This document shows, piece by piece, positions 58,081-64,000 of a stretch of DNA of 64,000 bases. Origin of the DNA: Rhodospirillales bacterium. GTDB taxonomy: Bacteria > Pseudomonadota > Alphaproteobacteria > Rhodospirillales > Defluviicoccaceae. The first letter of the stretch is position 1; each line of letters starts with the position of its first letter. A program made the translations under genes and the position numbers. The DNA lies in contig JADJRE010000018.1 in assembly GCA_016712375.1 (NCBI GenBank), positions 1-64,000 on the forward strand, read 5' to 3'. The notes beneath the pieces were generated by a model. That model was not told the DNA's origin. It did no database searches and was given only the letters and a program-made list of their open reading frames with translations.

Positions 58081-58563
58081 ATGCTCCTCGTCCTCTACCA
58101 GCCCGACGTTCCGCAAAACGCCGGCACCATCCTGCGCCTAGGCGTCTGCCTCGGCGTTCCTGTGGAGATCGTCGAGCCTGCTGGATTCATGTTTACGGAC
58201 AAGCACTTCCGGCGTGCTGGATTGGATTATGCCGAGCGGGCCACGATGCGCCGGCACGCGTCGTGGGAAGCATTTCTGGCGCAGCACCGGGAGGGCCGGC
58301 TGGTACTCTTGACGACCCGCGCGACGGTTGATTACACGCAATTTGCCTTTCGCGGCGATGACAAACTGCTGCTCGGCAGCGAGAGTGCAGGCGCACCAGA
58401 ATGGGTGCACGCGGCGGCCGATGCACGGCTGCGCATCCCAATGACCGAAGGCGCTCGATCGTTGAATGTCGCGGTCGCCGCAGCGATGGTGCTTGGCGAA
58501 GCTCTGCGGCAGACGGGCGGATTGCAAGCGGACGGAGCCACTGCCTTTGACAGCGGCGCGTGA
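58081..58563 (+). CDS. trmL: tRNA (cytidine/uridine-34-2'-O)-methyltransferase TrmL
   Basis: SPOUT-class methyltransferase of the wobble base. 160 aa from ATG 58081 (MLLVLYQPDVPQNAGTILRL), the family start; an in-frame ATG at 58021 adds 20 unconserved residues. SAM-knot segments LLLGSESAGAPEWVH and RIPMTEGARSLNVAVAAAM. Confidence 0.92.
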   Translation: MLLVLYQPDVPQNAGTILRLGVCLGVPVEIVEPAGFMFTDKHFRRAGLDYAERATMRRHASWEAFLAQHREGRLVLLTTRATVDYTQFAFRGDDKLLLGSESAGAPEWVHAAADARLRIPMTEGARSLNVAVAAAMVLGEALRQTGGLQADGATAFDSGA

Positions 58564-58591
58564 TCGGCTATCACCTGAAGTCGAGAGTTGC

Positions 58592-59203
58592 ATGGAGGCG
58601 GCGCCGGTGACCATCCAGTTCTGGTTCGAATTCGCCAGCACTTACTCCTACCCGGCGGCGATGCGCATCGAGCCGTTGGCGGCGGCGCACGGGGTGCCAA
58701 TCGATTGGCGGCCCTTCCTGCTCGGGCCGATCTTCGCATCTCAGGGGTGGAACGATTCGCCGTTCAATCTTTATCCCGCCAAAGGCCATTATATGTGGCG
58801 TGACCTGGAGCGGCGTTGCAACGGCTACGGCCTGCCATTGCTCCGGCCATCACGTTTCCCGCGCAGCGGCCTGCTGCCGGCGCGGGTAGCGCTGGCCGCA
58901 GGCGGCGAGCCGTGGTTGCCGGCGTTTGTCCGCTCCGTCTATCACGCTAATTTCGCCGAAGATCGCAACATCTCCGAACGCGGTGTGGTCGCCGAGCTGC
59001 TCGATAAGCTCGGCCTGCCGGCGGCGCAAATACTGGCGCGGAGCGAGAGCGAGATGGCGAAAGAAGGCCTGCGCGCACAGGCCGAGGAAGCGCAGAGGCT
59101 TGGAATCTTCGGTGCCCCCAGCTTCATAGTTGGGGGTGAGCTGTTCTGGGGCGATGATCGGCTCGAGGACGCGCTCGGCTGGCACGCACGGTATGCCGGC
59201 TGA
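58592..59203 (+). CDS. DsbA-family protein, 2-hydroxychromene-2-carboxylate isomerase-like
   Basis: 203 aa. Thioredoxin-fold with FWFEFASTYSYPAAMRIEPL, where the active-site CxxC of true DsbA is replaced by S-T-Y-S as in HCCA isomerases/GST kappa, and C-terminal GIFGAPSFIVGGELFWGDDR. The true substrate is unknown; genome copies outside naphthalene pathways are usually glutathione-dependent isomerases of unknown role. It overlaps hemF by 11 bases. Confidence 0.82.
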   Translation: MEAAPVTIQFWFEFASTYSYPAAMRIEPLAAAHGVPIDWRPFLLGPIFASQGWNDSPFNLYPAKGHYMWRDLERRCNGYGLPLLRPSRFPRSGLLPARVALAAGGEPWLPAFVRSVYHANFAEDRNISERGVVAELLDKLGLPAAQILARSESEMAKEGLRAQAEEAQRLGIFGAPSFIVGGELFWGDDRLEDALGWHARYAG

Positions 59204-60068
59204 ATCCACCGACTTCTCGGCGTTACCAGAGCCGGAGCTGCGCGCTCGCGCCGCCGCTTGGTTCACGGCGCTGCGGGACGATCTGGTTGCCGCCTTCGAA
59301 GCAATCGAAAAGGAGGGCAGCAGCAGCGAAACGTGTCCGACACCGACACGCTTCGACCGGCAGCCGTGGGTGCGGCCGGGGGGTGGCGGCGGAGAGATGT
59401 CGATCCTGCGCGGCTTCGTGCTGGAAAAGGCCGGGGTCAACGTCTCCACCGTTGAGGGCGTCTTGCCCGAGGCGTTCCGGGCCCGCATCCCTGGCGCCGC
59501 CGCCGACGGCCGTTTCTGGGCTTCGGGTATCTCAGTCGTCGTCCACCCCCGCTCACCCCTGGTGCCGGCGGCCCACATGAACACGCGGATGATCGTCACC
59601 GCCAGGCGATGGTTTGGCGGCGGTGCCGACATGACGCCGGTATTTCCCGTCGACGAGGATACGGCAACGTTCCATGGCGCATTGCGGACCGTCTGCGAAG
59701 CGGCTGATCCCGCCTACTGGGCGCGCTTCAAGGCTTGGTGCGATGAGTATTTCTGGCTGCCGCACCGCGGCGAACCACGAGGCATTGGCGGCATCTTTTT
59801 CGACGATCTGGCGACAGCCGATCCGGAAGCGGACTTCACCTTCGTCCGCAGCGTGGGGCGGGCTTTTCTCGAGGCGTACCCGGCGATCGTTCGCCGCCGC
59901 ATGTATGAGCCGTGGAGCGCCGAGCAGAAGCGGGCGCAGTTGATCAAGCGCGGCCGTTATGTCGAATTCAACCTGTTGTGGGACAGGGGCACCCGTTTCG
60001 GCATCGAGACCGGCGGCAACGCCGACGCGGTTCTGATGTCGCTGCCGCCGGAAGTAGCGTGGCCGTAG
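59193..60068 (+). CDS. hemF: Oxygen-dependent coproporphyrinogen III oxidase
   Basis: Aerobic oxidation of coproporphyrinogen III to protoporphyrinogen IX, upstream of both heme and bacteriochlorophyll. 291 aa, intact. Landmarks: RPGGGGGEMSILRGFVLEKA, HPRSPLVPAAHMNTRMIV, RRWFGGGADMTPVFP, RGRYVEFNLLWDRGTRFGIE. Start ATG 59193 overlaps the preceding stop. Confidence 0.95.
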   Translation: MPAESTDFSALPEPELRARAAAWFTALRDDLVAAFEAIEKEGSSSETCPTPTRFDRQPWVRPGGGGGEMSILRGFVLEKAGVNVSTVEGVLPEAFRARIPGAAADGRFWASGISVVVHPRSPLVPAAHMNTRMIVTARRWFGGGADMTPVFPVDEDTATFHGALRTVCEAADPAYWARFKAWCDEYFWLPHRGEPRGIGGIFFDDLATADPEADFTFVRSVGRAFLEAYPAIVRRRMYEPWSAEQKRAQLIKRGRYVEFNLLWDRGTRFGIETGGNADAVLMSLPPEVAWP

Positions 60069-60147
60069 CCCCGGGCACTTGATCCGACCGCCGCCGGCGA
60101 CGCAGGGTCGCACGGCGCGGCGGCCGGGAGTTGAGACGAGGCGGCGC

Positions 60148-61340
60148 CTACTTACGAAGAACGGCGACGCCCGGCAAAGTTTTGCCTTCCAGCCATTCGA
60201 GGAAGGCACCGCCGGCCGTCGAGATGTACGAGAAGTCGTTCTCGACACCGGCGTGCGCAAGCGCAGCAACAGTATCTCCGCCGCCTGCGACGCTCATCAG
60301 CTTGCCTGCCTTGGTAAGCTTCGCCGCTTCCTGTGCGACGGCGTTGGTGCCCTTGTCGAACGGGGTAACCTCGAACGCACCCAGCGGCCCGTTCCACATC
60401 AGCGTCTTCAGCCCGGCCAGCCGACCGGAGAGATCGGCGATCGACTTAGGGCCGACGTCGAGGATCATCTTGTCCGCCGGCACATCGTCGACGCCCACGG
60501 TTGACGAGGGGGCGCCTTCCTTGAATTCGCCGGCAACGACGGCGTCGCTGGGGAGAACGATCACGCAGCCGTTCTTCTCCGCCTTGAGCAGAATTGCCCG
60601 TGCGCTATCCAGCATCTCATGCTCGCACAGCGACTTGCCAACGTTCTTGCCCTGCGCGGCGAGGAAGGTGTTGGCCATTGCACCGCCGATAATCACCTGA
60701 TCGACCTTCTCGGTGAGGTTGCCCAGCACGTCGAGCTTGGTCGAGATCTTGGCCCCGCCAACCAGCGCCGCCGCCGGCCGCTTCGGGGCTTCCAGCGCCG
60801 CCGACAGCGCCTCGATCTCCGCCTGCATCAGCCGTCCGGCGCACGAGGGGATCAGCTTCGCCAGCGCTTCGACCGACGCGTGCGCACGGTGTGAGCAGGA
60901 AAAGGCATCGGAGACCAGAACGTCACCCATTTCAGCCAATTTCTTGGCGAAATCCTGGTCGTTCTTCTCCTCTTCGGCATAGAAGCGGACGTTTTCCAGC
61001 ATGGCAAACTCGCCGGGCTTCAGCGCGTCAACAACCGCCTTTGCCTCGGGTCCGACGCAGTCCGGAGCAAACGCCACCGGCTTGCCGAGTGCGGCTGCCA
61101 GGGCATCGGCCACGGGCTTCTGCGTGAACTCCGGGTTCTTCTTGCCCTTCGGCCGCCCGAGATGGCTAAGGATGATCACCTTCGCGCCCTTGCCCGCAAG
61201 TTCCTCCAGGGACGGACGGTGCGGTCGATGCGTGTCGTATCGGTGACCTTGCCGTCCTTCATCGGCACGTTGAAGTCAACGCGAACGAGGACCCGTTTGC
61301 CGGCCACGTCGAGGTCGTCGATGGTTCTGATGTCCGCCAT
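60148..61340 (-). CDS. pgk: Phosphoglycerate kinase, frameshifted near the N-terminus
   Basis: Glycolysis/Calvin-cycle kinase. From ATG 61340 the frame reads MADIRTIDDLDVAGKRVLVR, VDFNVPMKDGKVTDTTRIDR, then breaks near 61205; SLEELAGKGAKVIILSHLGR continues one frame over to 60148. Substrate-loop LSHLGRPKG, LVGGAKISTKLDVLGNL and C-terminal SVAGGGDTVAALAHAG are present. About 397 aa repaired. As an enzyme expected to be essential, its break argues for sequence error rather than decay. Confidence 0.93.
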
Positions 61341-61704
61341 GATTTGCCTAACCCTCCCTCAAGCTGCTTTTCCGGGAACCCGGGAGGGCGGCCAACGGCA
61401 CGTGCCGCAAGTTGCCGCCGGTTCGTGATCTATGCCTAAGCCTCCCGGGAGTTCCGTGCAGCAGGCCGCTGACCGTCGCCGCGACCGGAACTTGCGATCC
61501 GCGCTTTATGCGAACAACCATACGAAAAGGCAAGTCCCGCCGGGCCGGCCGTCCTGAATGTTTTCATCTCGATGGTGGCGGCTGAGATACCCCACGCAGG
61601 GCATGGCGGGGAGTGCCGTTCGACAAGACCCCCTTTTGGCGATGGTCACAAACGCATAGATAACCTGCATCATGGGTAGCAACTTCGATCGAGGCGCTAG
61701 TTAA
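61341..61704. other. Intergenic region upstream of pgk and of the diguanylate cyclase gene
   Basis: About 360 bases between divergent genes. It contains short GC inverted repeats (CCGGGAACCCGGG near 61392) and an AT-richer patch at 61500-61530. I see no gene, tRNA or clear operator; a 61-codon minus frame shows no similarity. Confidence 0.5.
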
Positions 61705-62688
61705 ATGTCGGTTGGCGACACCAACCCAAGCGAAGAAGGGCCGGCGACGCCGTTCGGTTTGCAGGATGCGGAGCGGATCGTCCGCCGACTGGCGCCAGCG
61801 CTACAGGCGCATGGTGAGTGGATCCAAAGCATACACACGATGCTGATCTGCAGATCGATCGACGCGTGTCGCAAGTTGCATGAAGAAGGGCAGGCCGATA
61901 CCGAACTCGGCCGCTGGTTTGCGGAGGAAAACAGCGACTTCATCTGCCGTCATCCCGACTACGAAATGGCGATGCGCGAGCATCGCAACCTCTACGCCCT
62001 GGCAATGACGTTGTGCGACGCGGTGTTGAGCGATCACCCTATCGACCGCGACGATTACGGGGCCTTCGCTGAAAGCATCAGCCGGCTCGACCGCAGCCTT
62101 GAGGCACTGGTCAAAGAACTTTGGGACCTGCTTCGTTATACGGACCCTCTGACCGGCATCGCCACCCGTTTTGCAATGTTGCCGCGGCTACGTGAGGAGC
62201 ATCAGCGGGTTCGCCGCACCGGGCTTATGAGCAGCGTGTGCATGGTTGATCTCGACCACTTCAAGCGAATTAACGACACCTGGGGCCATCACGCGGGGGA
62301 CGCCGTGCTCGAAGCAGTCTCGGCTTATCTTGTTCAAAATCTGCGTCGGTACGACCAGGTCTGTCGCTACGGTGGAGAGGAGTTCGTGCTGATGCTACCG
62401 AACACTGAACCGGAGCAGGCAGTGCCGATCGTCGATCGACTACGCCGCGGCCTCGCGGACCTGCTGGTGCCCATCGGGGACAAAGCATTGCGCACCACAG
62501 CCTCGTTCGGCATCGCCCCCTTGCTTGCCGACCAGCCCATCGGCGTCTCGATCGATCGTGCCGATCGAGCAATGTATGTGGCGAAACGAGCAGGGCGCGA
62601 CCGCGTGCACGTATGGTCGGAAGATGACGACAACGACAATCCGGACATTTCCGCAGGGGCGATCGTACCTCCGCTACTCGGCACGTAA
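61705..62688 (+). CDS. Diguanylate cyclase with N-terminal CZB-like domain (DgcZ-like)
   Basis: 327 aa, intact. The N-terminal helical domain (about residues 25-145) resembles the zinc-binding CZB domain of E. coli DgcZ: HGEWIQSIHTML, ELGRWFAEE and HRNLYALA. The C-terminal GGDEF domain has YTDPLTGIATRFAMLPRLRE, MVDLDHFKRINDTWGHHAGD, the active-site RYGGEEFVLM, and an RRYD inhibitory I-site five residues before it. The Cys of the CZB motif (C..GxW) is not there (TELGRW), so zinc sensing may be altered. The product c-di-GMP suggests control of motility or attachment. Confidence 0.85.
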   Translation: MSVGDTNPSEEGPATPFGLQDAERIVRRLAPALQAHGEWIQSIHTMLICRSIDACRKLHEEGQADTELGRWFAEENSDFICRHPDYEMAMREHRNLYALAMTLCDAVLSDHPIDRDDYGAFAESISRLDRSLEALVKELWDLLRYTDPLTGIATRFAMLPRLREEHQRVRRTGLMSSVCMVDLDHFKRINDTWGHHAGDAVLEAVSAYLVQNLRRYDQVCRYGGEEFVLMLPNTEPEQAVPIVDRLRRGLADLLVPIGDKALRTTASFGIAPLLADQPIGVSIDRADRAMYVAKRAGRDRVHVWSEDDDNDNPDISAGAIVPPLLGT

Positions 62689-62784
62689 GGTGACAAACGT
62701 GTCAGAGGTCGATTATCTGCCGCAATCAACGAACGCGATACCGAACATTGCGCATCTCCGTCTCTGGGATTATCCTGACCGGTA

Positions 62785-62890
62785 TCTAGGGGAGTAGTCA
62801 CCCTCCATCGCGATGGAGGGGCACGTGTCAACATGCTTGGCTTCGGCCATGGCACGTGCGGCCAAGAGGGCTCGGCGAGACCGATGGTCC
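62785..62890 (+). ncRNA. yybP-ykoY (Mn2+) riboswitch candidate
   Basis: Upstream of the UPF0016 gene the bases read GGGGAGTAG (62789-62797), a helix CCCTCCATCGCGATGGAGGG, then GTGTCAACATGCTTGGC, CCAAGAGG and CGGCGAGACCG. GGGGAGUAG, UCAACAU.C and GCGAGACC are the conserved loops of the yybP-ykoY class, which senses Mn2+ and often controls UPF0016 manganese exporters. A covariance search has not been run. Confidence 0.7.
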
Positions 62891-62963
62891 GGACGCGCGC
62901 GGCGGAGCCGGAGCGCACGTTCCGGCCATTGGGAAATCGCCCCGGCTCTCGCGGGTCATCGCC

Positions 62964-63242
62964 ATGCAACAGCTTCTGACAATTTTCGCTACCGTTTTTC
63001 TCGCTGAACTCGGTGATAAGACGCAGCTTGCAACCCTGCTGTTCGCAGCCAAGGAGCAGCATCATCCCATCTGGGTGTTCGCCGCCGCGGCCTCGGCGCT
63101 GGTTACCTCGACCGCCGCCGCCGTAGCGCTCGGCGCCGCCGCCGAACAGCACCTGAGCGCGGTTCCCCTCAAGTTGATCGCGGGCCTGGGTTTCGTCGCC
63201 ATCGGTCTGTGGACGATCTGGTGCCACTTCACCGCTTCCTGA
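62964..63242 (+). CDS. UPF0016 (GDT1/TMEM165, MneA-type) membrane protein, half-size
   Basis: 92 aa: MQQLLTIFATVFLAELGDKT with the family motif ELGDKTQLATLLFA, three membrane helices. Bacterial members export Mn2+, and small ones assemble as two halves. Only one repeat is present here, so it should work as a dimer. The preceding yybP-ykoY-like element supports a manganese role. Confidence 0.85.
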   Translation: MQQLLTIFATVFLAELGDKTQLATLLFAAKEQHHPIWVFAAAASALVTSTAAAVALGAAAEQHLSAVPLKLIAGLGFVAIGLWTIWCHFTAS

Positions 63243-63377
63243 GGCGCCGTTCATACGCATTCGCTTGCCGAACGCCGCTGACGGTCGCACACTCCGCTGG
63301 GATCGGGGCCATTCGCAGATTGCGCATCGACCGGCGAAACAAGGTCCGCGCAAGAGAGCCAAGGACGAGGCGGCAAC

Positions 63378-64000
63378 ATGGAGTATGAGCGGTTTTTCGC
63401 AGAGCGCATCGGCGCATTGAAGCGCGAGGGACGGTATCGGGTGTTCGCCGACCTCGAGCGACAGGCCGGAAGATTTCCGCGCGCACTGTGTCACCGTGAC
63501 GGCGAAGTCCGCGAAATCACCGTCTGGTGCTCCAACGACTATCTCGGCATGGGCCAGCATCCCGCCGTGCTCGATGCAATGCGAGCGGCGCTAGGCCGCT
63601 ATGGCGCCGGCGCCGGTGGAACCCGCAACATCTCCGGCACCAACCACGGCCACGTATTGCTGGAACGGGAGCTCGCCGATTGGCATGGCACGGAGGCGGC
63701 GTTGCTGTTTGGATCCGGTTGGATCGCGAACATGACGGCGCTGTCCACCTTATGCCGCCTGCTGCCGGACTGCGTCGTCTTCTCCGACGCGAAAAATCAT
63801 AACTCGATGATCGAGGGGATCGTTCATTCGAAGGCCGAAAAGAGGATCTTTGCGCACAATGACGCCGACGATCTTGCACGACAACTAGCAGCCTATCCGC
63901 GCGAGCGCGCCAAGCTTGTCGCCTTCGAGAGCGTTTATTCGATGGATGGTGACATTGCACCGATCGCCCGGCTTTGCGATGTCGCCGACGCATACGGAGC
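63378..64000 (+). CDS. hemA: 5-aminolevulinate synthase, second copy (3' end outside window)
   Basis: The first 207 codons of another ALAS, uninterrupted: MEYERFFAERIGALKREGRY, VWCSNDYLGMGQHPAVLDAM, GAGAGGTRNISGTNHGHVLL, FESVYSMDGDIAPIARLCDV. It is clearly homologous to the PGC copy at 21822 but diverged throughout, so this is a paralogue and not a recent duplicate. The window ends before the PLP lysine. Its position outside the PGC suggests a housekeeping or differently regulated isozyme, like the hemA/hemT pair of Rhodobacter. Confidence 0.95.
   Translation, partial: MEYERFFAERIGALKREGRYRVFADLERQAGRFPRALCHRDGEVREITVWCSNDYLGMGQHPAVLDAMRAALGRYGAGAGGTRNISGTNHGHVLLERELADWHGTEAALLFGSGWIANMTALSTLCRLLPDCVVFSDAKNHNSMIEGIVHSKAEKRIFAHNDADDLARQLAAYPRERAKLVAFESVYSMDGDIAPIARLCDVADAYG

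Noticed and set aside
1..64000. CRISPR arrays, rRNA, tRNA genes or full insertion sequences
   Set aside because: No regularly spaced repeats, rRNA blocks, convincing cloverleaf or intact transposase were seen on reading both strands, though short tRNAs could be missed by eye.

Overview
The window is a GC-rich alphaproteobacterial chromosome segment dominated by one contiguous photosynthesis gene cluster (PGC, about 0.6-50.5 kb). Its right end (51-64 kb) carries housekeeping and accessory genes. The reaction-centre and LH1 proteins resemble Rhodospirillum-type proteins by recall, with a PufM N-terminus of the form PRLGKP..SYWLG..GDAQ and PufB extending past PGP.GY. The bacteriophytochrome resembles Rhodopseudomonas/Bradyrhizobium BphP1. 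A purple, type-2 reaction-centre member of the Rhodospirillales or a relative is the best guess; no species can be named.

Layout. (1) 1-392: end of an MFS transporter. (2) 586-7326, minus strand: aerR, ppsR1, bchG, a PucC-family gene, bchP, tspO and a small membrane protein. (3) 7.7-25.4 kb, plus strand: bchF-N-B-H-L-M, lhaA, puhA-B-C, acsF, puhE, hemA, bchE, bchJ. (4) 25.6-29.9 kb: ppsR2 and bphP, facing hmuO (heme oxygenase, the biliverdin source). (5) 29.3-40.8 kb, minus strand: crtE, crtF, bchC, bchX, bchY, bchZ, pufB, pufA, pufL, pufM, pufC, then hmuO. (6) 40.9-50.5 kb: crtD-crtC on plus; psiE, crtI-crtB and bchI-bchD-bchO on minus. (7) 50.9-52.1 kb: a small protein gene, an integrase remnant and a truncated pyridoxal kinase. 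(8) 52.2-64 kb: a CitE-like malyl-CoA thioesterase, a lipoprotein, glgC, cytochrome bc1 (petA-petB-petC), trmL, a DsbA-like protein, hemF, pgk, a diguanylate cyclase, a riboswitch-preceded UPF0016 protein, and the 5' part of a second 5-aminolevulinate synthase gene running off the window.

Function. Together these encode nearly all of bacteriochlorophyll a synthesis from Mg chelatase to esterification, both oxygen-dependent (acsF) and oxygen-independent (bchE) ring-E cyclases, and a spirilloxanthin-type carotenoid route (crtE, B, I, C, D, F). They also encode reaction centre H, L, M and tetraheme cytochrome, LH1, assembly factors, cytochrome bc1, and two layers of control: PpsR1/AerR and PpsR2/BphP/HmuO. 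TGT-N12-ACA operators lie in front of bchF/aerR, bchC, crtE/crtD and crtI. No LH2, pufQ, pufX or crtA was seen.

Caveat. At least 30 single-base indels break otherwise well-conserved reading frames, including the presumably essential pgk. Homology resumes at once in another frame, and often one base of a short G or C run would fix it. I read these mainly as sequence or assembly errors, so the genes are annotated as single loci spanning the breaks.
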